Under the pieces are notes generated by a model that saw only the letters and a list, made by a program, of their open reading frames with translations, ran no database searches and was not told where the DNA came from. This document shows positions 9,141-16,418 of a DNA stretch of 31,461 nucleotides, piece after piece (within the stretch, counting starts at the first letter, position 1; each line of letters starts with the position of its first letter). The position numbers and the translations under genes are program-made. This stretch comes from CAJXNP01 sp050305935 (GTDB lineage: Bacteria; Bacteroidota; Bacteroidia; Cytophagales; Cyclobacteriaceae), in contig JBNLGG010000051.1 in the NCBI GenBank assembly GCA_050305935.1, positions 1-31,461 on the forward strand, in the 5' to 3' direction.

Positions 9141-9393
9141 TATTTCAAAAAAAATAAAAATTTTTTGTCAGGAACAGAATTGCTCCTCGACTAATACCAT
9201 GTGAATCACATTAGAATATCTATTCGAGATGATTTACATGAAATAATCAGTGATTTTAAAAAGCAATCTTCATCATGAAACCGACATCTTAAAAAACATC
9301 ATTACACCTATAAACAAGTGATGAATTTTATGATCAAAGGTTCCCAGTCGGCAGGCACGGCATCAGAGCATTTAAAAACAAAAAAACAAACAA

Positions 9394-9873
9394 ATGAAAA
9401 AGAAAATTGTAAAGTGGGGTGTCATTGTAGTAGCGGCAGCACTAATAATAGGCGGGAGCGCAGCTTTCTATCTATTTAATATGCCTCATCGTGATATCCA
9501 GGCAACGCCGGTGGATTATTCCATTGAAGCTGAGGTTCTCGTAAATGAATATCTCCAAAACGCAGCGTCTGCCAATGAAAAATACCTCCAGGAGGAAGGA
9601 GACTCAAAGATACTCGCCGTTACCGGAACGGTGTACTTGATTGATACTGATCTTAATAATCAAAAAGTGGTGTTGCTCAAAAAAGATAGAGATAAAGCCG
9701 GTGTAAGCTGCACTTTCATGGAAAGTACAAACACAAATGCTGCCTCTCTTCAAAAAGGTGATAAAGTAACCATCAAAGGGGTGATCAGATCAGGTGCGGG
9801 ATACGACGAGGACCTGGACCTGTTTGAGGATGTGATCCTTGAAAAGTGCGATATCTATTCATCAAAAAAATAA
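9394..9873 (+). CDS. OB-fold tRNA_anti-like membrane-anchored protein
   Basis: A 159-residue protein with an N-terminal membrane anchor (residues about 7-29, IVKWGVIVVAAALIIGGSAA) and an exported OB-fold domain. The pattern ILAVTGTVYLID, then VVLLKK, then LQKGDKVTIKGVIRSG and DLFEDVILEKCDI is that of the tRNA_anti-like family. In this family LxxGDxVTVKGxxxG is the hallmark turn. No function is established for the family. The gene ends 37 bp before the YceI gene and very likely shares its transcript. The co-occurrence of these two exported small proteins is the main clue to its role. Confidence 0.8.
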   Translation: MKKKIVKWGVIVVAAALIIGGSAAFYLFNMPHRDIQATPVDYSIEAEVLVNEYLQNAASANEKYLQEEGDSKILAVTGTVYLIDTDLNNQKVVLLKKDRDKAGVSCTFMESTNTNAASLQKGDKVTIKGVIRSGAGYDEDLDLFEDVILEKCDIYSSKK

Positions 9874-9910
9874 CTTAAAGACAATCTTAAAACTTTCAAA
9901 TAGTACAATT

Positions 9911-10471
9911 ATGAAAAAGACAATTTTAACATTATCGACAGCGCTTGTAATCGTTTTAAGCGCATTTACAACAGCGGAAGACAAATTAGTGAGTAAGAAT
10001 GGACATATCAATTTCTTTTCACATACGGTGGCTGAGGACATTTCTTCAGACAATTTTAAAGTCACCAGCACGCTGGACACTCAAACAGGGGATGTGGCGT
10101 ACTCCGTTCCTATGCAGAGCTTTGAATTTGAAAAGGCATTGATGCAAAAACACTTTAACAGTGAAAAATTTCTGGATACGAAGACACATCCAAAAGCAAA
10201 ATTTGTTGGGAAAATCAGCAATCTAGATGATATAAATTTTTCTAAAGATGGCACATATAGCGCTCAAGTTAAAGGTGAATTGACGATCAAGGGTGTAACT
10301 AATCCCATTGATGAAAAGGGAACCATTATCGTTAAGGGAAATAAAATCACGGTAGATTCAAAGATGCAGGTTACCCTGGCTGATTATGAAATTGCTTTTG
10401 AAGATGGTAAACCTTCAACCAATGTTGCCAAAGTTATCGATGTGACCATCAAGACCGAATACGAAAAATAG
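9911..10471 (+). CDS. YceI family periplasmic protein
   Basis: A 186-residue secreted protein of the YceI family, lipocalin-like barrels that bind isoprenoid-type lipids. I start at 9911 (MKKTILTLSTALVIVLSAFTTA), which gives a clean signal peptide. An in-frame ATG at 9839 would overlap the preceding gene and add 24 non-signal residues. Family features are KNGHINFFSHT near the N-terminus, HFNSEKFLDTKTHPKAKFV in the middle and VKGELTIKGVTNPI towards the end. The gene follows the OB-fold gene by 37 bp and is closed by a strong terminator, so the pair forms one transcription unit. Confidence 0.92.
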   Translation: MKKTILTLSTALVIVLSAFTTAEDKLVSKNGHINFFSHTVAEDISSDNFKVTSTLDTQTGDVAYSVPMQSFEFEKALMQKHFNSEKFLDTKTHPKAKFVGKISNLDDINFSKDGTYSAQVKGELTIKGVTNPIDEKGTIIVKGNKITVDSKMQVTLADYEIAFEDGKPSTNVAKVIDVTIKTEYEK

Positions 10472-10488
10472 TTCTCAGGAAAATAGCT

Positions 10489-10513
10489 GGCAAAAATACG
10501 TTTTGCCTTTTTT
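10489..10513 (+). terminator. Intrinsic terminator after the OB-fold/YceI unit
   Basis: GGCAAAA (10489-10495) pairs perfectly with TTTTGCC (10501-10507) across a 5-nt loop and runs into six Ts. It begins 17 bp after the YceI stop. Confidence 0.85.
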
Positions 10514-10516
10514 CCA

Positions 10517-10559
10517 GACCGGATGATTTAAAGACACAATAACGACACGTCATCCGGTC
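10517..10559. repeat. 10-bp inverted repeat upstream of the DinB gene
   Basis: GACCGGATGA (10517-10526) and TCATCCGGTC (10550-10559) are perfectly complementary with a 23-nt loop. The pair lies between the terminator and the start of the DinB-fold gene, 27 bp before its ATG. It could be an operator or a leader hairpin of that gene. There is no T-run on the plus strand. Confidence 0.5.
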
Positions 10560-10585
10560 ACTTTAATCATTAAAAGGTTACAGGA

Positions 10586-11086
10586 ATGAAATTAATTACA
10601 GACAACATTGACTTGTTAAAGGACATAAAAAAGCTTTTCGGAGAATTACCTGGAATGGTGTATCAAAAGGAACAAAGCATTCTTAATGGAGCTACTCCAG
10701 GGCAACATTTCCGGCACATACTTGAGTTTTACATTTGTTTAATAAAGGGGGTTTCAAAAGGTGAAATTTGTTATGATGAAAGGGAGCGAAATGAGCTCAT
10801 TGAGTCCAGAGTGAATTACGCGGCGAATATCATTGATGAAATTATCCACTATTTATCAACCGTAGAACAGGATAAAAACCTGGTGCTTCGGTCGAACTAC
10901 TCAACTTCTTCAGAAGATTCTGAAATGATCCCCACTTCTTTACACAGGGAGCTGGCTTATGCCCTGGACCATACGGTACATCATTTGGCATTGGTAAAAA
11001 TTGCACTTTCAGCAGAAAACATAACGGTGCATCCGAATTTTGGCGTAGCTCCATCTACCATCAGGCACAGGCAATTAGTTAACTAA
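10586..11086 (+). CDS. DinB-like superfamily protein
   Basis: A 166-residue cytoplasmic protein of the DinB-like fold. Histidines typical of the metal site are present in GQHFRHILEF (His41/His44) and ALDHTVHHLALVKIAL (His129, His132/133). In length and sequence it differs from the other DinB protein at 6323, so the two are not recent duplicates. The thioredoxin gene starts 28 bp later, suggesting a two-gene unit. Many DinB proteins use low-molecular-weight thiols, which would fit a thioredoxin partner, but that is inference. Confidence 0.75.
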   Translation: MKLITDNIDLLKDIKKLFGELPGMVYQKEQSILNGATPGQHFRHILEFYICLIKGVSKGEICYDERERNELIESRVNYAANIIDEIIHYLSTVEQDKNLVLRSNYSTSSEDSEMIPTSLHRELAYALDHTVHHLALVKIALSAENITVHPNFGVAPSTIRHRQLVN

Positions 11087-11114
11087 TATCTAATCATTAA
11101 AACCAAAATTAAAA

Positions 11115-11543
11115 ATGAAAAAAAACATATTGATAATGTTTGTATTAGTAAGTGTAATTGCATTTACCAATACAATTTTTGCTCAGGAAGAAAAGGATGA
11201 GGGGATCACATTTTTTGAAGGCACTTTTGAGGAAGCGCTTGCTACCGCTAAAAAAGAAAACAAAATCGTTTTCCTTGATGCCTATGCGAGTTGGTGCGGA
11301 CCATGCAAAGCTATGCAGCGGTATTCCTTTATTTCGGAAGAAGTGGGAGAATTTTACAACAAACATTTTATCAATATCAAAATTGATATGGAAAAAGGGG
11401 AGGGGCCTGCTCTTGCCAAAGCATTAAATGTCGAGGCATATCCGTCCTTATATTTTATTAACCCCGAGCGGGAAATAAAGCTTAAAGCCGTAGGATATCA
11501 GGGCCCTGATGGTTTACTAAAAATAGCGCAGAAGGCTTTTTAG
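11115..11543 (+). CDS. Secreted thioredoxin-fold protein (WCGPCK)
   Basis: A 142-residue exported thioredoxin-like protein. The signal peptide runs to about residue 23 (FAQ). The redox motif is WCGPCK with Cys61 and Cys64. The cis-proline lies in EAYPSLYFI. The motif AKKENKIVFLDAYASWCGPC matches the thioredoxin-7/DUF255-like group of periplasmic reductases common in Bacteroidota. The expected role is disulfide reduction or isomerisation in the periplasm. It is downstream of the DinB gene and has no visible terminator of its own before the MITE-like element at 11606. Confidence 0.88.
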   Translation: MKKNILIMFVLVSVIAFTNTIFAQEEKDEGITFFEGTFEEALATAKKENKIVFLDAYASWCGPCKAMQRYSFISEEVGEFYNKHFINIKIDMEKGEGPALAKALNVEAYPSLYFINPEREIKLKAVGYQGPDGLLKIAQKAF

Positions 11544-11605
11544 AAAGGGAAGTATTGTGCAAAGGCGATAAAATGCAATTTGGCAAATTCATATCCGGGA
11601 GTTAT

Positions 11606-11781
11606 GGGCACCTCTAAAAACCTGATTCGCAATGAAAGTGAGCGAAAGAAGCAAGGGCAAGGCGGAAGGTGAAATACTCCGCAAACATAGCGGTGGCTAT
11701 GGTGAGGACGGATTTCGCCTGACTACGCAGCCATTCCTTTTTGCAGCCGCTTGTAATAGAAAGAGGTTTTTAGAGGTGTCC
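11606..11781. mobile_element. MITE-like element, 176 bp, with 18-bp terminal inverted repeats
   Basis: The left end GGGCACCTCTAAAAACCT (11606-11623) and the right end (11764-11781, complement GGACACCTCTAAAAACCT) match at 17 of 18 bases. TTAT occurs directly outside both ends (11602-11605 and 11782-11785), consistent with a 4-bp target duplication. The interior has no transposase frame but contains a further dyad (CATAGC/GCTATG, 11688-11703). These are the marks of a non-autonomous element mobilised in trans by a DDE transposase. Which insertion-sequence family supplied it cannot be said from here. The remainder of the 11544-12105 spacer carries the operator cluster of the following gene and nothing else I can support. 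Confidence 0.75.
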
Positions 11782-12003
11782 TTATGACCCTTAGCCCACT
11801 TTGAGCGAAATTAAATAGCCGACACTGTCTTTTCAGACATACGCCAGTTAAGTTAAAGCGAGAATTGCCATTTTGCTCACCCTACTTGCTAAAAACCTGA
11901 TAATGAAATACCCGGGAAAGATCCTTCCACATATGGGAAGAATCATGAGGCTATTGCTGCATCTTGCAGGTTTTAATGTTATTCAATATCAGATGGCGTT
12001 GTT

Positions 12004-12054
12004 TTGATCAAGATGTGTTTGTCCTAACACATAACTAAACCTGATCAATATCAT
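12004..12054. promoter_or_regulatory. Operator cluster with FNR/CRP-type dyads upstream of the norC-like gene
   Basis: Three dyads lie in 51 bp: TTGATCAA (12004-12011), ATGTGTT-N6-AACACAT (12013-12032) and CTGAT-N4-ATCAT (12041-12054). The last matches the FNR/DNR consensus TTGAT-N4-ATCAA at 8 of 10 positions. Sites of this kind control denitrification and NO-response genes in many bacteria. The next gene is a norC-like cytochrome starting 52 bp further on, so oxygen or NO control is a reasonable inference. Confidence 0.5.
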
Positions 12055-12105
12055 TTCAGTTTTTCTGGTGCTGATATACCTTGATATTTTTTAACATGAC
12101 GAATT

Positions 12106-12513
12106 GTGTTTAAGACATCCTCGAAAAGAATTGTTTTTCCGGTATTAATTTATTCACTGGTTTCCTTTGCCATCATCCTAACTTCAGGAAATTCCAAGTC
12201 ATTCACTTTATCAACGGTTGAAGAAACAGGTTTGCAAGTATATCAAAAGAAAAATTGCATGACATGCCATTCTATGTATGGGCTTGGCGGGCATATAGGC
12301 CCGGACCTTACCAACGTTGCATCGAGAAATGATGAGCAGTATGTGAAAAATACCATCCTTTTCGGGAGAGGAAAAATGCCGTCGTTTGATTTGGGTGAAG
12401 AAGAACTGCGTCAGCTCCTTGATTTTTTGCGAAGAATCGATGAGTCGACTATTTATCCTGTTAAGAGCTCAAACGACATATTTGGTGAATTGAAAAATGA
12501 GAGAAGCAGATGA
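12106..12513 (+). CDS. NorC-like membrane-anchored cytochrome c
   Basis: A 135-residue monoheme cytochrome c with an uncleaved N-terminal anchor (about 9-27). Heme c is attached at CMTCH (Cys51, Cys54, His55); Met91 in GRGKMPSF is the likely sixth ligand. The segment GLGGHIGPDLTNVASR matches the NorC/cytochrome-c pattern following the heme site. The only start available in frame is GTG at 12106, since a TGA stop lies three codons earlier. An ATG at 12096 is in another frame and closes after five codons. The gene overlaps the following norB-like gene by ATGA, so the two subunits are translationally coupled. It would feed electrons to that subunit. The short size and single heme are normal for NorC. 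Confidence 0.85.
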   Translation: MFKTSSKRIVFPVLIYSLVSFAIILTSGNSKSFTLSTVEETGLQVYQKKNCMTCHSMYGLGGHIGPDLTNVASRNDEQYVKNTILFGRGKMPSFDLGEEELRQLLDFLRRIDESTIYPVKSSNDIFGELKNERSR

Positions 12514-13850
12514 AGTCCACTCATTTCAAATGGCTGAAATTATCTGTTTTGCTGTTTATGGTAGCAGGTATTACAGGCATGGTAGCAAGTTTAGGGGTAT
12601 CGGTGGCAAACTGGAACATGGGATCTCTTTCCTTCACAAGGTTCAGGCCTTTACATACTTTTTTTGCATTGATGGCTGAGATGACAGGTGTCATAGGTAT
12701 CGTTGCGATTCTTCTACAAAAGTGTTCTTTCAGGCGGTCGGGCTACCTCAACATTTGGATGTTTACAGGTATGACATTTTTCATTGTCCTTAGTTCGATA
12801 CTAATCTTTGCAGGCAATTTTTCGGGAAGGGAGTATTTTTCCTGGGATCCACGGTTATCTTTTTTGCCAGCCGGAGCATTGATTTCAACAATCTTTCTGC
12901 TTTTTAAGCACTATGCCGTTTTTTACAGATTATCTCCGGAAGGCTTTTGGCTTTTAGGATTGGGATTATTATTTACACTTGGCGGTTTATTAGAGTCTCA
13001 CTTTTGGTTAATTCCCGGAATCGGGAATAACATTGTAAAAGACCTGACCGTTCAGTGGCACGGAATTGACACCTTTGTTGCTGGTCTGAATGCATCCATT
13101 TACGGTGGCAGTATTTATTTTCTTCAAAGCACTCCCAAGCCACTTCGGAAAAAGTGGCTATATGTTATTGCCGTATTTAGCCTGCTGTTTACGTTTGGGC
13201 ATCACCATTACATGTCACCGCAGCCACATTATCTGAAGATACTGGCTTTTCTGGCCAGTATGGTGGCTATGGTCTCCTTTATCAGGCACCTTCGTGCATT
13301 CCTGAAATTAAAAGTAAAAGTTAACAGGAAAATGGATTGGTCAACGCTAATGCTACGATCTGTGGAGGTATGGACCATCGTATCTGTGGCATCGGGCGTT
13401 TTGTTTGCCATACCACAGATCAATTTTTACATTCATGGCACTTACTTCGTGGTCATTCATGCCATGGGTTCTATGATCGGTGTAAATCTTCTTTTGATTT
13501 TTTTGGTCGGATTTTTTATACACGGAAAAATTTCGCCCGCCAGAGAAAGGAGGATTAAATTCAGTGTCTGGACTGTTAACGTTGCCCTGACGGGCCTTTG
13601 GATCGTATTGGGTATAGCAGGATTTATAAAGGGCCTTGGCAGACTTCACAGCAATTATTGGGTCTTTACACAAGAGATGAAACCCGTTCTTTACTTTTTT
13701 CCTGTGTTGGGTGGTATTTTGACAACCGCAATTATCCACCTGGGAGCAGAGATCTTCATCTTTCAAAGGCGTTCAATTGTGAATGAAAAGCCAAAAGAAG
13801 CAATGCTGCTGACATCTGATATTCCAGCCAAAATGAAGGAATTGACTTGA
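12510..13850 (+). CDS. NorB-like heme-copper oxidase family subunit (noncanonical)
   Basis: A 446-residue polytopic membrane protein, about 12 helices, of the heme-copper superfamily near NorB/CcoN. Expected ligands: His49 in RFRPLHTFF (low-spin heme), His184 in VQWHGID and His231/His232 in FGHHHYM (non-heme metal), and His317 in GTYFVVIHAM (high-spin heme). In canonical NorB and CcoN the last motif reads HAH, the second His being the other low-spin heme ligand. Here it is Met319 (codon ATG at 13464). The glutamate found four residues after the first metal His in cNOR is also absent (Thr188). With its cytochrome c partner the likely reaction is NO reduction to N2O, but the altered ligands make oxygen reduction or another activity possible. 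It is translationally coupled to the norC-like gene. Confidence 0.8.
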   Translation: MKSTHFKWLKLSVLLFMVAGITGMVASLGVSVANWNMGSLSFTRFRPLHTFFALMAEMTGVIGIVAILLQKCSFRRSGYLNIWMFTGMTFFIVLSSILIFAGNFSGREYFSWDPRLSFLPAGALISTIFLLFKHYAVFYRLSPEGFWLLGLGLLFTLGGLLESHFWLIPGIGNNIVKDLTVQWHGIDTFVAGLNASIYGGSIYFLQSTPKPLRKKWLYVIAVFSLLFTFGHHHYMSPQPHYLKILAFLASMVAMVSFIRHLRAFLKLKVKVNRKMDWSTLMLRSVEVWTIVSVASGVLFAIPQINFYIHGTYFVVIHAMGSMIGVNLLLIFLVGFFIHGKISPARERRIKFSVWTVNVALTGLWIVLGIAGFIKGLGRLHSNYWVFTQEMKPVLYFFPVLGGILTTAIIHLGAEIFIFQRRSIVNEKPKEAMLLTSDIPAKMKELT

Positions 13851-13856
13851 ATAAAT

Positions 13857-13881
13857 GATCCACTGAAATATGTCAGTGATC
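13857..13881 (+). terminator. Possible hairpin terminator after the norB-like gene
   Basis: GATCCACTGA pairs with TCAGTGATC (one bulged base) across the loop AATATG, seven bases after the norB-like stop. No clear T-run follows, so termination may be weak. Confidence 0.35.
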
Positions 13882-14056
13882 AGACATTCAACCGCTTTTC
13901 GACTTTCCTTTTTTCGGTTTTAGATCTTTGATTTTAGCTGATTCAGAAGGAGTTTTGAATGATATCTGCTAATCCCTCCTTGCTTTTATGAACATTTCAT
14001 TGTCAGGAATATCATCACCCTCCGACTAATCCCACAAAAATTCATCATTAAAAAGT

Positions 14057-14707
14057 ATGAAGGGAAAAAAGAATCTATTAAACGACAGAGAGGTAAATGG
14101 ATACACCTACGATGAGTTCATTCATTGGATGGAACTGTTGGTGTCTGAAGGAAAAACAACCGGCAATAATCAAAGCGCATCACTTGTGAATTTCACAGCT
14201 CTCAACCTGAAGAGGATGCAAAGGATCGGCAAGACGATCCAAATAGAAAAAGAAAGCTTCAGGAAGCTTGCCGAATTGAAAATGAAACAAAACTGGATTG
14301 TCATTACAGAGGGATGGTGTGGCGACAGCGCCCAAACGCTGCCTCTGATCCATAAAATCGCAGAGACATTTGAGGGAAATGTATCGCTGAAAGTTATTCT
14401 CAGGGATTCTAATCCGGAATGGATAGAGAAGTATCATACCGACGGCAGCAGATCCATTCCAAAACTAATTTCTTTTGATGAAGAAGGGAATGAACTTTTC
14501 ATCTGGGGGCCCCGCCCTGAACCTGCACAAAGACTATTACTGGACTGGAAAAGCAACAGAACCTCAACCGGGAAAAGCTGGGATGATTTCGAAAAGGATC
14601 TGCATACCTGGTATGCGCGTGACAAAGGAAGAACAATTCAAAGCGAATTTATCGAGCTAATTACTACGCTCAAAAATGCCAAAGAAAAATTAAAGTTAGT
14701 GGCTTGA
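14057..14707 (+). CDS. Thioredoxin-family protein with single-Cys WCGDSA motif
   Basis: A 216-residue cytoplasmic protein without signal peptide. The thioredoxin fold is visible from about residue 78: IVITEGWCGDSAQTLPLI is the active-site helix and SIPKLISFD contains the cis-proline. The second active-site cysteine is replaced (WCGDSA, Cys88 only), as in a Bacteroidota/Firmicutes family of monothiol thioredoxin-like proteins. Such proteins cannot form the usual internal disulfide and may work with a low-molecular-weight thiol or a partner protein. The peroxiredoxin-like gene follows 33 bp later, which suggests a common transcript and perhaps a reductase/peroxidase pair. Confidence 0.82.
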   Translation: MKGKKNLLNDREVNGYTYDEFIHWMELLVSEGKTTGNNQSASLVNFTALNLKRMQRIGKTIQIEKESFRKLAELKMKQNWIVITEGWCGDSAQTLPLIHKIAETFEGNVSLKVILRDSNPEWIEKYHTDGSRSIPKLISFDEEGNELFIWGPRPEPAQRLLLDWKSNRTSTGKSWDDFEKDLHTWYARDKGRTIQSEFIELITTLKNAKEKLKLVA

Positions 14708-14740
14708 AAAAAAGTGTCTTAAAAAATAAATATCGAAAAA

Positions 14741-15292
14741 ATGAAAATTTTTAAAGGTCAGAATGCAGTAGATTTTTCAATTAAGGACATCTACGGTAAG
14801 GAGATAAAGTTATCCGGTTACAGTGGCAAAAAGATCCTCCTGGGTTTTTTCAGGAATGTGAATTGCCCGTTTTGCAATCTGAGGGCACATCAATTATCAA
14901 AACTCAGGGAAGCATTTGAAGCGAATAGCCTGCAAATGATTTTCTTCTTTGAGAGCAAACCCGAGCTGATGCTGAAAAGCATTTTTCACCAGGACATCTC
15001 GCCTATTCCGTTAATTGGTGATCCTGAAAAGAAAATATATGCCACCTATGGGGTAGAGCGGTCTACCTGGAAGTTCATGAAAACCATGCTGACATCTGGT
15101 GCATCTACGGCGATGAAGGAAGGGAAAAAGCTAAATTTACCAGAGGAAAAAGATAAAGACGCGAGTAGCAACCTGATACCTGCGGATTTTTTGATTGACG
15201 AAGAATTCAAGGTGGTCAAGGCACATTATGGTGAGAATGCCAACGACCACTTAAGTGTTGAGGAAATCAAGGCATTTGCAGGTTTAATGTAA
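14741..15292 (+). CDS. AhpC/TSA-family peroxiredoxin-like protein
   Basis: A 183-residue redoxin of the AhpC/TSA superfamily. The N-terminal GQNAVDFSIKDIYGKEI strand pattern and FFRNVNCPFCNLRAH (Cys42, Cys45) place it in the PRX-like group with a CxxC site instead of the classic PxxxTxxC. A bacterioferritin-comigratory type thiol peroxidase or a thiol-disulfide oxidoreductase are both possible. Residues ADFLIDEEFKVVKAHYG near the end match the usual C-terminal strands. It forms a pair with the upstream monothiol thioredoxin-like protein (33-bp gap). Confidence 0.82.
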   Translation: MKIFKGQNAVDFSIKDIYGKEIKLSGYSGKKILLGFFRNVNCPFCNLRAHQLSKLREAFEANSLQMIFFFESKPELMLKSIFHQDISPIPLIGDPEKKIYATYGVERSTWKFMKTMLTSGASTAMKEGKKLNLPEEKDKDASSNLIPADFLIDEEFKVVKAHYGENANDHLSVEEIKAFAGLM

Positions 15293-15409
15293 TGGCTTGT
15301 CACGGTTTCTTGTTCTTTAGATTAAACTTTTCCAATCGTTGCCTTTAGTGGTGCTGAATTACCCTATCCAGTCATTTTTAAAATGATCTAAAAGTTTTTT
15401 CGGTTACAT

Positions 15410-15437
15410 TTTGTTTGGGTAGCAAGTATTAAGTTTG
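15410..15437 (+). promoter_or_regulatory. Bacteroidota-type promoter of the GDCCVxC/ECF genes
   Basis: TAAGTTTG (15430-15437) matches the phylum's -7 consensus TAnnTTTG exactly. TTTG at 15410-15413 is a candidate -33 element, though the 16-nt spacing is a little short. The GDCCVxC start codon is 22 bp downstream. Confidence 0.4.
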
Positions 15438-15459
15438 GTGGGCAGATTCGAAATAGGAA

Positions 15460-15669
15460 ATGGAAATACAATATCGTTCTATCATTTTATGTCCGGAATG
15501 TGGATTTAGAAAAGAGGAAAAAATGACGGAAGATTCCTGTCAGTTTTATTATGAATGTACGAACTGTCACACTATTTTAAAACCAAAGAAAGGGGACTGT
15601 TGTGTGTTTTGTTCCTATGGTACGGCACCTTGTCCGTCCATCCAATTAATAGGAACACATAGGGATTGA
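15460..15669 (+). CDS. GDCCVxC domain small Cys-rich protein
   Basis: A 69-residue protein with nine cysteines. Two CxxC knuckles (Cys11/14, Cys33/36) suggest a zinc ribbon. The C-terminal GDCCVFCSYGTAPCPSIQ is the signature of the GDCCVxC family, some members of which carry selenocysteine. Here all these positions are Cys. The family has no established function and is often seen near heavy-metal or redox stress genes. The ECF sigma factor gene starts 40 bp downstream, so the two are probably co-transcribed. Metal or electrophile sensing or binding is an inference from cysteine content and context. Confidence 0.88.
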   Translation: MEIQYRSIILCPECGFRKEEKMTEDSCQFYYECTNCHTILKPKKGDCCVFCSYGTAPCPSIQLIGTHRD

Positions 15670-15709
15670 TGCCGTCAATTTTTTGTCTAAATTGAAATCC
15701 TGAAAAGAT

Positions 15710-16315
15710 ATGGAACATACGCCTCAAATAAATAATCCCATCGACATTGGCTCGATCGTAGAACAATATGCGGATGATTTATTCAGGTGGGCATATCATC
15801 GAACTTCTGTACGGGAAACTGCTGAAGACCTGGTCCAGGAAACGTTTATAGCCGCATTAAAAGCTTCACACAAATTTGAAAACCAAAGTAATTTAAAGAC
15901 ATGGTTGTTTTCCATATTGAATAACAAAATTATGGATCACTACCGTCGACAATATCGTGAAATGACTTTTAATCAATCCACTCTCACGGAAGATGCCGAA
16001 TCCCGTAATTTATTGGAGCATCTATTTGACAACCATGGGAACTGGAACGATGGCGTAAGAAAATACGACTCGATGAATGTGGATGAGCATCTGCTGGATG
16101 ACAATGAATTCAGGGCAGTCTTACAGGGTTGTATCAATCACCTGCCTGATAAATGGTCTACAGTGATTCAAATGAAGTATTTGTTCGAAAAAAAAACCGA
16201 AGATATTTGTCAGGAACTCGGGATTACGCCGTCTAATTATTGGCAGCTTCTCCATAGATCGAAACTACAATTGCGGGAGTGTCTTAAAAAAAAGTGGTAT
16301 GACGAAATTAACTAA
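15710..16315 (+). CDS. ECF-type sigma-70 factor
   Basis: A 201-residue ECF sigma factor. Region 2 (about 15-82) includes ADDLFRWAYHRTSVRETAEDLVQETF and LKTWLFSILNNKIMDHYRR. Region 4 (about 130-195) includes LPDKWSTVIQMKYLFEKKTEDIC followed by the recognition helix in ITPSNYWQLLHRSKLQLRECL. It directs RNA polymerase to a small regulon, usually including its own operon. It lies between the GDCCVxC gene and a zinc-type anti-sigma factor that should hold it inactive. The linker between regions 2 and 4 is longer than in many ECF factors. Its promoter motif cannot be read here. Confidence 0.92.
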   Translation: MEHTPQINNPIDIGSIVEQYADDLFRWAYHRTSVRETAEDLVQETFIAALKASHKFENQSNLKTWLFSILNNKIMDHYRRQYREMTFNQSTLTEDAESRNLLEHLFDNHGNWNDGVRKYDSMNVDEHLLDDNEFRAVLQGCINHLPDKWSTVIQMKYLFEKKTEDICQELGITPSNYWQLLHRSKLQLRECLKKKWYDEIN

Positions 16316-16329
16316 CAGATGAAACCAAC

Positions 16330-16378
16330 ATGATTAAAGCAATTATTAAACACAAAGAGTAATAATTGCTTTAATCAT
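16330..16378. promoter_or_regulatory. 19-bp perfect inverted repeat between sigma and anti-sigma genes
   Basis: ATGATTAAAGCAATTATTA (16330-16348) and its exact complement (16360-16378) enclose an 11-nt loop. Perfect pairing over 19 bp is far beyond chance. It starts 15 bp after the sigma stop, and no T-run follows, so it is not a standard terminator. It may stabilise the sigma-factor message, set the sigma to anti-sigma ratio, or bind a dimeric protein. Confidence 0.7.
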
Positions 16379-16418
16379 CAAAGGTTCCTTCTGACCAATA
16401 ATAAACAAAAAACTGCAA

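Noticed and set aside
9199..9211. ATGTGAATCACAT palindrome as a CRP site
   Set aside because: CRP half-sites are separated by six bases; here the spacer is one base.
11889..11901. CTAAAAACCTGAT repeated from the MITE end
   Set aside because: A lone 13-base match in AT-rich DNA is too little to call a second element.
12096..12113. Five-codon frame MTNCV overlapping the norC-like GTG start
   Set aside because: Too short to support as a leader peptide, although coupling to the GTG start is possible.
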